DNA from: Thermoplasmatota archaeon
GTDB lineage: Archaea; Thermoplasmatota; Thermoplasmata; UBA10834
Direction of reading: 5' to 3'
DNA length: 64,000 nt
Assembly (NCBI GenBank): GCA_018818785.1
Contig: JAHIRF010000009.1
Location: forward strand, 186,001 to 250,000
This document shows positions 18,090 to 28,100 of the stretch, in pieces (positions within the stretch are counted from its first letter, which is position 1; the number at the start of each line of letters is the position of its first letter). The position numbers and the translations under genes were made by a program. Below the pieces are notes generated by a model, which was not told where the DNA came from, made no database searches, and saw only the letters and a list, made by a program, of their open reading frames with translations.

Positions 18090-19142
18090 ATGGAAGTAGG
18101 AATCGTGAGTTATGGAGCATACGTCCCACGCTACAGGATCAAGCCGGAAGAGATTGGTAGAGTTTGGGGCACAGATGGTATTGCGATGGGAAAGGGCCTG
18201 ATGATATTCAGCAAATCGGTCCCTGGGCCGGATGAAGACACCATCACGATCTCCGTGGAAGCCGCCAGGAACATGATGAGACGTGTGGACGTCGACCCTA
18301 AGGACATAGGGGCCATCTATGTCGGTTCGGAATCCCATCCATACGCTGTGAAACCCTCAGGAACGATTGTCGCTGAAGCGATCGAAGCGTCCCCAGAGCT
18401 GACGGTGGCGGACTTTGAGTTCGCGTGCAAGGCGGGTACGGCCGCCATTCAGACCTGTATGGGTCTGGTTGGCTCAGGCATGATGAAGTACGGCGTGGCC
18501 ATCGGTGCGGATACCTCTCAGGGAGCGCCCGGCGACGCGCTCGAGTACTCTGCATCCGCTGGCGGCGCGGCGCACATGATCGGAGCTGAAAAGATCATCG
18601 CGAGGATAGATCACACATATTCTTACACGACCGATACGCCTGATTTCTGGAGGCGTGAGGGTCAGATGTACCCGAGCCATGGTGGAAGGTTCACAGGGGA
18701 GCCTGCTTACTTCAAGCATATAGTGAGCTGTGCTAGGGGCCTGATGAAGAAGGCTGGTACGACCCCGGACGACTATGCTCATGCCGTGTTCCACCAGCCG
18801 AACGGCAAGTTCCCCACAAGGGTGGCGAAGCAGATGGGCTTCACCGAGGCGCAAGGCAAACTCGGCCTGATTGTCCCTCATATCGGGAACACCTACTCTG
18901 GGGCGGTGCCGCTAGGATTGGCTGCTATCTTGGATGAGGCGAAGCCGGGAGACCGCATCTTCGCCATAGCATACGGCTCTGGCGCTGGCTCCGATGGTTT
19001 CGATATGACAGTCACTGACGAGATATCGACTTTCAAACGGGATCGCGCGCCCACGGTGAAGGAGCAGATCGCCAATCCGAAGTACCTCGATTACGCCACC
19101 TATGCGAAATTCAGAGGCAAGATAACTCTCGGGAGGGGATGA
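18090..19142 (+). CDS. Hydroxymethylglutaryl-CoA synthase
   Basis: This is a 350-residue archaeal-type HMG-CoA synthase that condenses acetoacetyl-CoA with acetyl-CoA at the entry to the mevalonate pathway for archaeal membrane isoprenoids. The nucleophile Cys113 is in [11 protein letters not shown], the general-base Glu lies in [10 protein letters not shown] (about residue 81) and the catalytic His is in FHQPNGKFP, so all three expected residues are present. In archaea this enzyme forms a complex with a thiolase and a DUF35 protein, and those two genes follow immediately. The stop overlaps an ATG (19139) of the thiolase frame. GGAGG lies about 11 bases before the start. Confidence 0.95.
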   Translation: MEVGIVSYGAYVPRYRIKPEEIGRVWGTDGIAMGKGLMIFSKSVPGPDEDTITISVEAARNMMRRVDVDPKDIGAIYVGSESHPYAVKPSGTIVAEAIEASPELTVADFEFACKAGTAAIQTCMGLVGSGMMKYGVAIGADTSQGAPGDALEYSASAGGAAHMIGAEKIIARIDHTYSYTTDTPDFWRREGQMYPSHGGRFTGEPAYFKHIVSCARGLMKKAGTTPDDYAHAVFHQPNGKFPTRVAKQMGFTEAQGKLGLIVPHIGNTYSGAVPLGLAAILDEAKPGDRIFAIAYGSGAGSDGFDMTVTDEISTFKRDRAPTVKEQIANPKYLDYATYAKFRGKITLGRG

Positions 19143-19144
19143 AC

Positions 19145-20311
19145 ATGAGAAGGGTCGCAGTCATCGGTGTTGGGGACACGAAGTTCGGGGAACTATGGGA
19201 CGCTTCCTTCAGGGACATAGGTATACGGGCAGGTCTAGCCGCAGTCGAGGATGCGAAGATATCCGCGGAGATGATAGATGCGGTGTTCGTCGGAAACATG
19301 TCTGCTGGCAGATTCATCGAGCAGGAGCACATAGGCGCGTTGATCGCAGACTATGCGGGACTTGCAAGAGATCATATCCCTGCTACCAGGGTGGAGGCAG
19401 CTGGAGCATCCGGTGGACTCGCCCTCAGGCAAGGCTTCATGGCGGTTGCGTCCGGGCTTCATGATATCGTCGTAGTCGGTGGTGCCGAGAAGATGATGGA
19501 TGTCAGCGACATCGCATCCTCGATGATCCAATCCTCCGCATCGGACCAGGAATGGGAGACGGAGCTGGGTGCCACTTTCGCGAGCCTTCACGCCCTGATA
19601 GCGAGAAGACACATGCATGAGTACGGCACGACCAGGGAGCAGCTCGCGGATGTCGCGGTGAAAAACCACAAGAACGGTTCGCTCAATCCGAAGGCTCAGT
19701 TCCAGAGGGAGATCAACAGGGATGTAGTCCTCAGGTCGCCGCTAGTGGCGGACCCGTTGCGCGTATTCGACTGCTCTCCCAGCTCAGATGGCGCGGCAGC
19801 GGTCGTACTATGTCCGTTGGACGATGCGAAGAAGTATGTGGAGACCCCGGTCGAGATCATAGGTTCGGGACAGGCGAGCGACACTCTAGCCCTCCATCAC
19901 AGGCGTGACATACTCACCATGGACGCCACGAGGATAGCCGCGAAGAAGGCGTTCAAGAGAGCAGGTCTTGAGCAGAAGGATGTCCAATTGGCAGAAGTCC
20001 ATGACAACTTCACGATAAGCGAGATACTCGCGATAGAGGATCTCGGGTTCTTCAAGAAAGGCGAGGGTGGAAAGGCGACCGAGGATGGCAGGACCGCACT
20101 CGATGGAGAGATCGCCATCAACACCTCAGGAGGTCTGAAGGCCAGGGGCGACCCGATTGGCGCCACGGGTCTTGCGCAGGCAGTCGAGGTCGTGACCCAG
20201 CTGAGAGGAGTGGCTGGGAAGCGACAGGTCAAGGATGCGTCGGTCGGTCTGACCCACAACGTCGGAGGGACTGGCGCGACTGTGATAGTACACATTTTCA
20301 GGAGGTCTTGA
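19145..20311 (+). CDS. Thiolase homologue of the HMG-CoA synthase complex, apparently lacking catalytic residues
   Basis: This 388-residue SCP-x/archaeal-type thiolase-fold protein in its usual place should make acetoacetyl-CoA and hand it to HMG-CoA synthase. Fold and family hallmarks are present: [28 protein letters not shown] and [11 protein letters not shown]. However, the nucleophile segment reads VEAAGASGG, with Gly87 where the catalytic Cys of the usual CASG motif is expected, and the GHPxGATG motif reads GDPIGATG, with Asp for His. It may be structural only, or use another mechanism. ATG 19145 is preferred over ATG 19139 because a GGAGGGG site sits at good distance. The DUF35 gene follows by a few bases. 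Confidence 0.88.
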   Translation: MRRVAVIGVGDTKFGELWDASFRDIGIRAGLAAVEDAKISAEMIDAVFVGNMSAGRFIEQEHIGALIADYAGLARDHIPATRVEAAGASGGLALRQGFMAVASGLHDIVVVGGAEKMMDVSDIASSMIQSSASDQEWETELGATFASLHALIARRHMHEYGTTREQLADVAVKNHKNGSLNPKAQFQREINRDVVLRSPLVADPLRVFDCSPSSDGAAAVVLCPLDDAKKYVETPVEIIGSGQASDTLALHHRRDILTMDATRIAAKKAFKRAGLEQKDVQLAEVHDNFTISEILAIEDLGFFKKGEGGKATEDGRTALDGEIAINTSGGLKARGDPIGATGLAQAVEVVTQLRGVAGKRQVKDASVGLTHNVGGTGATVIVHIFRRS

Positions 20312-20313
20312 GG

Positions 20314-20730
20314 ATGGCGACAGCACCCAGATTCTGGAGGCAGAACCCTAGCCGGTACAATCTGATCGGGATAAAGTGCAACAGCTGCGGCAAGAACTAC
20401 TTCCCGCCCAGGGCTATCTGTCCGGTCTGCCACAGGAAGAGCGTTGGCAAGATCGAGCCGTTGAAGTTCAAGGGCGAAGGTGCCATATTCTCGTTCTCCG
20501 AGGTGCACGAAGGGATCGATGAGAAGGCTACGCTGAAGCCGTACCTCGTGGCCATGGTGGAACTCGACGAGGGTCCGAAGATCACCGGCCAGGTGATCGA
20601 CTGTGACGCCTGCGACCTCAAGATAGGGGCCAGGGTCCGCACCGTGCTCAGAAAGCTCAGTGAGGAAGGGTCCGCGGGCGTCATCCATTATGGATACAAG
20701 TTCGTGCCCGTGCGCGATAAGAAGGAATGA
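20314..20730 (+). CDS. DUF35 OB-fold zinc-ribbon protein (HMG-CoA synthase/thiolase bridging subunit)
   Basis: This 138-residue DUF35 protein has an N-terminal rubredoxin-like zinc ribbon (CNSCGKNYFPPRAICPVC, about residues 18-35) and a C-terminal OB fold with the sequence TGQVIDCDACDLKIGARVR. In archaea this small protein bridges thiolase and HMG-CoA synthase so that acetoacetyl-CoA is channelled between them. ATG 20314 has AGGAGG (20299-20304) 9 bases upstream; TTG 20308 would be too close. Gene order HMGS-thiolase-DUF35 is the classical archaeal arrangement, supporting all three calls. Confidence 0.92.
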   Translation: MATAPRFWRQNPSRYNLIGIKCNSCGKNYFPPRAICPVCHRKSVGKIEPLKFKGEGAIFSFSEVHEGIDEKATLKPYLVAMVELDEGPKITGQVIDCDACDLKIGARVRTVLRKLSEEGSAGVIHYGYKFVPVRDKKE

Positions 20731-20790
20731 GCCGTTAGTTTAAGGTGCACACATGCTCATCACTGCAGCACATCACCTGGCGGTCTTGAG

Positions 20791-22344
20791 ATGATAAAAA
20801 ACGCGAATGAGGGCACTGGCTCTGTGGTCATCGATGGTAACAGTCTTACCATCGAGAAAGTCGTGAGGGTAGCTAGAGGGTTCACTCCTGTTCAAATCGG
20901 GGAAGAATCCCGGAACAGGATGATCTCCAGCAGGAAAGCGCTCGAGAAACTCGTCGAGACGGGAGCGACGATATATGCCGTGAATACGGGCGTCGGGGAC
21001 CTGGTCAACGCCAGGATATCCAAGAAGGACCTGAAATCGCTCCAGCTCAATCTCCTCCGCAGTCATGCCTGTGGTGTGGGCGAGAGATACCCGGTCGAGG
21101 TCTCCCGTGCGATAATGTTGCTTCGGGCCAATGCGCTGTCCAAAGGTTTCTCAGGCATAAGGCCTGACCTGCCAGAGATGCTGTCCAAGATGCTGAACGC
21201 CAAGGTGCATCCATTGATACCACGTCAAGGCTCGGTGGGAGCGAGCGGGGATCTCACGATACTCGCACACCTGGGACTGGTCATGGTTGGCGAGGGCGAG
21301 GCTGATGCCGGGAACGGCCCGGAACCTGGGATCGATGCTCTTGGCAGACGGGGTTTGGAGCCTATCTCTCTCGAGCCTAAAGAGGCGATATCCATAATCA
21401 ACGGGACGCAAGCGATGGGTGGCATCGGCGCGCTCGCCGTCAATGACGCATCCACTCTCGTCGACAATTCGCAGATAGCCGCTGCTATGTCCCTAGAGGC
21501 TCTCAAGGGCACATCGATGGCGTTCGATCCTCGTATATCCAAGGTGAGGCCTCATCCCGGCCAGGTGCGGGTCTCTGGGAACATGGTGTCGATGCTGCAA
21601 GGTAGCGAGATCATGCTGTCCCACAAGCATTGTTCGAAGGTCCAGGACGCGTACACGCTCAGATGCATCCCGCAGGTGATAGGGGCCAGTCTCGAAGCGA
21701 TCTGGTATGCTGACGATGTGATAAGCGTGGAGCTGAATTCCGCTACTGACAACCCGTTGTTCTTCCCGGAGGACGGATCGGTCATCTCTGGCGGCAACTT
21801 CCATGGGCAACCATTGGCCTTGGCCATGGATTTCCTGGGTCTTGCGGTGCATGAGCTGGGAAGCTATTCCGAGAGACGTGTGGCACGTCTGGTCGATCAC
21901 AAACTGAGCGGCCTTCCTCCATTCCTGACTAAGCACGGTGGGGTCAGCTCCGGCATGATGGTGCCGCAGTATGTCGCAGCATCCATTGTATCCGAGAACA
22001 AAGTCCTGGTGCATCCGGCGTCCGCGAGCTCCATCCCTACCAGTGCCAACCAGGAGGACTTCAACAGCATGGGTACGATCGCTGCATGGAAGGCAAGGAC
22101 GATCGTGGAGAACGTCAGCAGGGTGGTCGCAATCGAGATGATTGCTGCTGCGCAGGCGCTCGATTTCATCTCCGCATCTCCCAGTGCACCCGTACAGGAG
22201 GTCCGGTCATTGCTCAGATCCAAGGTGTCCAGGCTGGACAAGGACCGATCACTATCGGAAGACATCGAATCTGTCGCCCGCATGATATTGGATGGTGTGT
22301 TCGTCGATACGGTCGAACACACATGCGGATTTCAGAGGGCATGA
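20791..22344 (+). CDS. hutH: Histidine ammonia-lyase
   Basis: This 517-residue MIO-dependent lyase deaminates histidine to urocanate, the first step of histidine degradation. The residues that cyclise to the MIO prosthetic group are Ala151-Ser152-Gly153 in GSVGASGDLTILAH; the catalytic Tyr lies in YAVNTGVGD (near residue 62). Length matches HutH. The glutamate formiminotransferase and cyclodeaminase genes 8-10 kb away act later in the same route; urocanase and imidazolonepropionase are not in the window. Other MIO enzymes (phenylalanine or tyrosine lyase) are possible, but overall similarity and context favour HutH. It starts 60 bases after the DUF35 stop. Confidence 0.9.
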   Translation: MIKNANEGTGSVVIDGNSLTIEKVVRVARGFTPVQIGEESRNRMISSRKALEKLVETGATIYAVNTGVGDLVNARISKKDLKSLQLNLLRSHACGVGERYPVEVSRAIMLLRANALSKGFSGIRPDLPEMLSKMLNAKVHPLIPRQGSVGASGDLTILAHLGLVMVGEGEADAGNGPEPGIDALGRRGLEPISLEPKEAISIINGTQAMGGIGALAVNDASTLVDNSQIAAAMSLEALKGTSMAFDPRISKVRPHPGQVRVSGNMVSMLQGSEIMLSHKHCSKVQDAYTLRCIPQVIGASLEAIWYADDVISVELNSATDNPLFFPEDGSVISGGNFHGQPLALAMDFLGLAVHELGSYSERRVARLVDHKLSGLPPFLTKHGGVSSGMMVPQYVAASIVSENKVLVHPASASSIPTSANQEDFNSMGTIAAWKARTIVENVSRVVAIEMIAAAQALDFISASPSAPVQEVRSLLRSKVSRLDKDRSLSEDIESVARMILDGVFVDTVEHTCGFQRA

Positions 22345-22403
22345 TGCGGCGATAGGTTGAATTCCGAGGAAGTATTACGCAGCCATCTCGAAGGGGGTAT
22401 GAC

Positions 22404-23798
22404 ATGGAGGATCTCGCACAGAAGACGATCGAGCACGCCACAGGTCTGGGAGCCCAGTTCGCAGATCTTCGAATTGAGGATTCCCAAGGAACGAACATCG
22501 TCGTCATGGACGGCAAGACGAAGACCGTGACTGCTCGTCTTTCGAAGGGATGTGGCGTACGTGCATTCGTGGGTGGAGCTTGGGGATTTTCTGTCACCAA
22601 CGACCTCTCATTGAAATCTCTGCGGCTGGCTGCCGAATCGGCGGTCAGAATGGCGAAGGTCGCCGAGAGTCGTGCCAAGATCAAGTTCGAGATCGAATGC
22701 GGAAAGGCCGAACACGCTACCGAGGTCTATCGATGCGACGAGAGACCTGGTGAGATCTCAGTCGAGGAGAAAGTAGGATTCGTAATGGATCTGGACAAGT
22801 CGATGAAATCCATCAATCCCAAGATCACGAGTACCAATGCTAGATACGACGACTTCGAGGGGATTCGTATCGTTGCGAACTCGTTCGGGACACTTCTCCG
22901 GACGGAGGACACCTGGACTCTGGGTGCGTGTTCTGCCTGGGCTAAGGATGGCGAGGTGATCCAGAGAGGGCATCATTCAGTCGGCTCCGTGGGTGGTTAT
23001 GAACTGATGCGCCAGGAGGACTCGATCGCCATCGGGAGGACCGCAGCTGAACAGGCTCTGCGTCTTTTGGACTCCAAGCCGGCGCCGGCGGGTAAATTCA
23101 CTTGCATACTTGATAATGTGATGACTGGCCTACTCGCACACGAAGCCTTCGGTCATGCATGCGAGGCCGATGCCATACTGCAGGGCGCTTCCGTGCTCGA
23201 AGGACGGATCGGGGAGAAGGTGGCGAGTGATGAGATATCTCTGATTGATGATCCTCGGGTCGAGGGTTCGTTCGGATATTTCTCGTATGACTGGGAAGGG
23301 GTGCCGTCATCGAAGCATGTGCTCATCGAGAACGGTATCCTGAAAGGATTCTTGCACAACCTCGAGACTAGTAGCAGAATGGGCATCCCCCCGAATGGAT
23401 CGGCTAGATCTGAGAATTATGGCAGCCCTCCGATCATACGGATGAGCAACACATACATCGCGGGCGGCGATTGGGACAGGGAGGAGCTGATCAGGGACAC
23501 TCCAGACGGCCTGCTGATCAAGGGTGCACAATATGGCTACGTCGAGCCATCCAAAGGACAGTTCATGTTCAAGTGCGACGAGGCATATGAGATCGTGAAG
23601 GGTGAGTTGGGGCAGAGATACAGGGACGCATCCCTCTCCGGCGTGATCTTGGAGGTCTTGGGGCATGTGTCTGGTCTGGCCAATGATTTCAAGATGACCG
23701 ATCCTGGATATTGCGGGAAGCACGGCCAATCCGCGCGGACCACCGATGGTGGGCCGCACATGAGGATAGACGAGGTCGTTGTCGGAGGACTTACTTAG
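22404..23798 (+). CDS. tldD: TldD-family metalloprotease subunit
   Basis: This 464-residue TldD protein is the catalytic half of the TldD-TldE heterodimeric zinc protease that degrades unfolded peptides in its inner chamber. The HExxxH zinc motif is in LLAHEAFGHACEADA (about residue 245), and the C-terminal Gly/Pro-rich region ending ARTTDGGPHMRI is also typical. GAAGGGGG lies just upstream of ATG 22404. tldE follows 11 bases after the stop, so the two subunits are co-translated. In bacteria the pair matures peptides such as microcins; the natural archaeal substrate is not known. Confidence 0.94.
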   Translation: MEDLAQKTIEHATGLGAQFADLRIEDSQGTNIVVMDGKTKTVTARLSKGCGVRAFVGGAWGFSVTNDLSLKSLRLAAESAVRMAKVAESRAKIKFEIECGKAEHATEVYRCDERPGEISVEEKVGFVMDLDKSMKSINPKITSTNARYDDFEGIRIVANSFGTLLRTEDTWTLGACSAWAKDGEVIQRGHHSVGSVGGYELMRQEDSIAIGRTAAEQALRLLDSKPAPAGKFTCILDNVMTGLLAHEAFGHACEADAILQGASVLEGRIGEKVASDEISLIDDPRVEGSFGYFSYDWEGVPSSKHVLIENGILKGFLHNLETSSRMGIPPNGSARSENYGSPPIIRMSNTYIAGGDWDREELIRDTPDGLLIKGAQYGYVEPSKGQFMFKCDEAYEIVKGELGQRYRDASLSGVILEVLGHVSGLANDFKMTDPGYCGKHGQSARTTDGGPHMRIDEVVVGGLT

Positions 23799-23809
23799 GA
23801 GGCGATGAT

Positions 23810-25159
23810 ATGACTTTGGCATATCTATCTGAGGAGACGGTCAAGGCAGTCATGAGGCTAGGCGCTGACGAATGCGATGTTATTGTCGCTCAGACCAATT
23901 CCATATCCGTCGAGATCGAAAGGGGTTCCGTGAAGCAGGCGAGCTCGTCAATCGACCCTGGTGTTGGCATCCGCGCGATCAGCGGCGGCTCCTCTGGATT
24001 CGCCTTCTGCACCGACCATGAACCAGCATCGATCAAGAAGACCGCCGAACTGGCAGTCTCCCTCGCAAAGTCTGGCACTGCAGACACCGACTTCAGAGGT
24101 CTGCCACACCCATCCAAACCAAAGACCATATCTGGGCTGTTCGACCCCAAGGTCGCGGATATGACGCCCGATGCAGGTGTAGAGATGATCTCGCGAGTCG
24201 CGGATGTGACCGGAGACGACAAGAGGATCACATCCGTCATGGCGGGTCTAGGGATGTCCGTTTGCCGAGTCTCCCTTGCGAATAGCCATGGGCTGGTGGC
24301 CGAACAGGAGCTGTCTTCGTTCGATGTATTCGCTGAGGCAGTGGCTCACTCAAATTCGACCATGTTCTCAGGGTTCGATGGTTCTTCTTCACGCCGTCTG
24401 GATCTCAGCCAGTTGGACAGCGCCGGCCTTAGTGCCAGAGAGCATGCGATAAACGGCCTCCGACAGACCAAGATCGAGACAGGTGATTACGCAATCGTGG
24501 TCGATCCGCTCGCTGCCGGAATGATACTGGCTGACGCGATTGGTGGAGGGACGAACGCCGAAGCTGTTCAGCGCAAACGGAGCTATCTCACGGGAAAGAT
24601 GGGTCAGATGATCGGGTCCGAATCTATCACGATAGTGGATGATCCACTGCTGCAATGGGCGGTGGGGAGCACATCGTTCGACGGAGAGGGTACAGCCGCG
24701 AGGCCGACGACTCTGGTTGATTCCGGTCGCCTATCCTCGTACCTATATGATTCGTATACTGCTGGAAAAGACTCGGTCGAGAGCACAGGCAATTCATCCC
24801 GAGGCGGTGCAGTGTGGAGTTACAGACACCCGCCATCGATATCCACATCCAACCTGGTTGTCAAGAATGGTAGCTCGAGCATGGACGAGATGATCAAGGA
24901 GAGCGACGGGGGCGTCTACCTGAGGGTCACCTTCGACCACCCGAACCTTGCCACAGGCGAGTTCTCTGGATTGATGATGGAGAGCTATGTCATAGAGGAT
25001 GGCGCGCTGGGGCCATCGATTCGGCAATCAACCGTCGGAATAGGTCTGATAGAACTGCTCTCGCGGATCGACATGATCGGCCGGGAGAGCAAGGACTACT
25101 TCGGGGTAAGGACGCCGGCGTTCAGAATATCCAATGCCAGGGTTGCAGGTTCGGCCTAG
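23810..25159 (+). CDS. tldE: TldE/PmbA-family protein, non-catalytic partner of TldD
   Basis: This 449-residue PmbA/TldE protein lacks an HExxxH motif, as expected for the partner that forms the closed proteolytic chamber with TldD. Family features include the N-terminal IEVERG-like repeat element (ISVEIERGSVKQASSS), the GIRAISGGSSGFAF motif and the C-terminal SGLMMESYVIEDG segment. ATG 23810 is preceded by AGGAGGCGAT, a strong ribosome site; the longer open frame to 23711 only overlaps tldD. The 3' end overlaps the convergent giant repeat protein by 4 bases. Confidence 0.93.
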   Translation: MTLAYLSEETVKAVMRLGADECDVIVAQTNSISVEIERGSVKQASSSIDPGVGIRAISGGSSGFAFCTDHEPASIKKTAELAVSLAKSGTADTDFRGLPHPSKPKTISGLFDPKVADMTPDAGVEMISRVADVTGDDKRITSVMAGLGMSVCRVSLANSHGLVAEQELSSFDVFAEAVAHSNSTMFSGFDGSSSRRLDLSQLDSAGLSAREHAINGLRQTKIETGDYAIVVDPLAAGMILADAIGGGTNAEAVQRKRSYLTGKMGQMIGSESITIVDDPLLQWAVGSTSFDGEGTAARPTTLVDSGRLSSYLYDSYTAGKDSVESTGNSSRGGAVWSYRHPPSISTSNLVVKNGSSSMDEMIKESDGGVYLRVTFDHPNLATGEFSGLMMESYVIEDGALGPSIRQSTVGIGLIELLSRIDMIGRESKDYFGVRTPAFRISNARVAGSA

Positions 25160-28100
25160 AATGAGAACTTCTGTGAACAGACGGGGCATTGTCCAGTTCG
25201 CTTGGCGCAGGTGAGATGCAGGCTGCTCCCGCATCTGCATGTGACGATCTCGAATCCTGACTTGACCCTGCCCTGACAATGAGCGCACTTGGTCGTTTGA
25301 GTTGCGTGGCCAACTGTGTATGGAGGACCGGCAGAGAAGACGCTCACCTTTCCATCTAACTCGAAGTTCAGGAGGCTACCGTCGAAGTGCCGCTTGCAGG
25401 TGATGTTCACCCTTATCGGCAACTCTCCTGACGCATGAGGGACTATCCTGGCCCTGACCAATATGTCTGTATCGGGGTTCAGGCTTCCGATCCTGGGGGC
25501 GTCCACAGCTTCGAACTGTCCCGATAACTGCATCGTGACCTCCTTTGCCAGGACATTACCGATGTTCTTGAGTGTGATGTCGACTTCCCCCTCAGCATCC
25601 TCCTGAAGCCCGGACGAGTCTATAGTCCCAGTGATATCCGGGGAATGTGATTCTATGGTACTCTTCGCTGAATCGAGGGCTTCTGCGACGAACTCGATTG
25701 CAGAATCGTAGTCCTTGTCCCTCTCCAAGTCCGCGAGTGCGAGCAATCTCGCCGATTCGCCTGTCGATGCTCCGATTCTCTTCAATATCTCTATGGCGCT
25801 TTCCGCGGCTATCGATATGTCTATGAATTTCTTGTGCGAGTCCTCGACTCCGAGGATCCTCTGGTCTGCTTCCATGAGGAGTTGGAACGCCTCCGAGGTG
25901 TTGTTCTCGCTCGTAACTTGCTGTGCCTGGTCCAGGAGTTCCTCGATCGAACGCACGGAGGCTCCTGAATCCCTCAAAGGCTGGAGTCTCTCGCGGACGT
26001 CTGACACAAGGTTAGCGAGCTTCTTCTCGATGAGTCCTTCAGCAGTGGTCCTGCATGAGATCGCCTGCTGAAACGCGAAGTCCCACAATTTCTCTGAGAA
26101 CGATGTTCTGGCGACTTCCATCAAATCCTCGCAAGACTTGACGTTGAGGCCCATCGACTTCGCCTTGAATATCAAATCGTTGTTCTCTTCCATTATGTTG
26201 TTTATTGAGCCCTCGAATAATTGCAGAGCCATTTCTGAGCATCTCGTCAAGGCTCCCATGCATCTCCTGAAATCGTGCGCGGCCAGATATCCCTGCGCTT
26301 CGGTGAGGATTCTTTCGCACGCACCTGTGTCGATGCCGACCTTCTTCAGTCGGTCGACCTGTTCTCTGACCGAGCTCAGTTCGATCCTCGAACTGTCCAT
26401 GTTCTCCCTGATCAGATGGATCTCGTCGCCGCTCTCGATCGACTTCGCTAGAGCGTCGACATACTTGCCCTCAGAGAGCAGCATCTCCGCCTCATTCACA
26501 AGTTGCTCTATCTCGGGGGCGCTTATCCCGTCTTCGGCCGCCTCCAAAAGCTTCATGCGTGCCATTTCGACTGCCCTGGTGCTGATCTCCTTCTGCAGCT
26601 CAGCCTTCTCCATCTCGGCCTCGCAATTCATCGCAAGTTTCAGCGCATCCTGGAACCGGTCCTCGTTGAAAGCGTGGATTCCATCGGCGACACATCGTTC
26701 TGCCATCCCGACAGAGACGCCCTCGTTCGCAGCCTTTTCCACACGGTCCTTGAACTTCTCGAGGGTGTTCCAGATCGTGTTCCTAGTGACTTCGGTCGAC
26801 GATTCAGATGATTTCTTTGAGAGCTCGAGAGCAATCGCGTATTGATGACGGGTCAATGCCTCGACGGCCTGATCCAGGAGTTCCCTGGCCTGGCCTACAT
26901 CCATGTCGAGTGTCTCGGCGTTCTTGAGGTTGCCTCGCGCAACCTTGATCTCGACCGCTGCCTTGGAGCTCAAGTTCTTTATCTGGTCAATGTCGTTCGT
27001 GGCCGAATCGATGCATCTGAGTGCCTCGGCATAATCTCCTGTCTTCCATAGGACGACCGCCTTCTCCGCGAGAGTCTCTGGATCCTTAGTATCCACTCCG
27101 ACATTCTTGGCATCAGTCAGCAACCTCTGGAGTTCCTTGATCATCTCTGATACGCCATCTGCCGTCTTCTGGCGGACAATGTCTTCACACCGTTTCGCGA
27201 CGGCGAGTGCTTGATCATATTCCTTCTTCTTCATCAGATCCTTGGCTTGCCCCAGCATCTCTCGGCTTTCAGACATGTCGATCTCGTATGACTGGGCGAG
27301 TTCGATGCTCTCCTTGGAGGTGAGTATGAACTTGGCGGCTAGATACATGGCCAGCTTCTTCTCGGCCTCCTCGGTCAGCGAATCAAGCAGCCTCTCTGAT
27401 TCGTCGAAATCGCTGTCCTGGAAGTATCTCTTCGCGAGTCCGAGTTCCTTGGCTTGATCGGTGACATCGGCCTTGCTCCTCTGCGCCTCCTCGACGAGGT
27501 CCTCGGCTCCTCGTATCTTCTCCTTTATTCCGTCATATCTCCTGATCTTATCCTCCAGGGACGACCTGGTCTCTGAAATCAGGGAATTGGCTCCATCATA
27601 ATCCTTCTCTTCGAACTTGGCACGAGCATCTTTTATTGCGGTTTTCGCTTCGTTGACGCTGATTCCTATCGACTTTGCCTCTTCGAGGAAGTCTTTGATG
27701 CCCGAGAATTTTGCCTGCAGCAGTCTAGTGATCATCTCATCCGCATTCGAGATGACTCCCCTCGTGGTCGCAGAAGCGTCCTCGTACACTTTCTTCTCGA
27801 TGGATCCCTTGGCCCTCGTGATGAGAATCTCCAGGTCCGAGGGGTCTCCTCCGAACTGTCTGACCTTGTTCATCTTCTCATCCGCAACCGCTATCAGTCT
27901 GTCACACACATCTTTCCCCACAGTCTCTATCCTCTGCTGTGCCTCTTTGAGGAGTTCGTATGATCTTTCGAATGATTGCTCCGATAGTCTGAGGCGTGAA
28001 TCGGAGATTGTCTCTACGACATCCGCGACCGCCTCTCTGTCTGAGAAGCTCTTGACGAATTCGTCGATGTTGTGTAACCTGTCACTCAATACCCTCGTGA

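Noticed and set aside
26138-26845. Long open frames antisense to the giant helical-repeat gene (also 27617-28285 and 28793-29092)
   Set aside because: They are Ser/Leu-rich mirror frames of the Glu/Ala/Lys-rich coding strand; the sense frame has clear repeats and a zinc finger.
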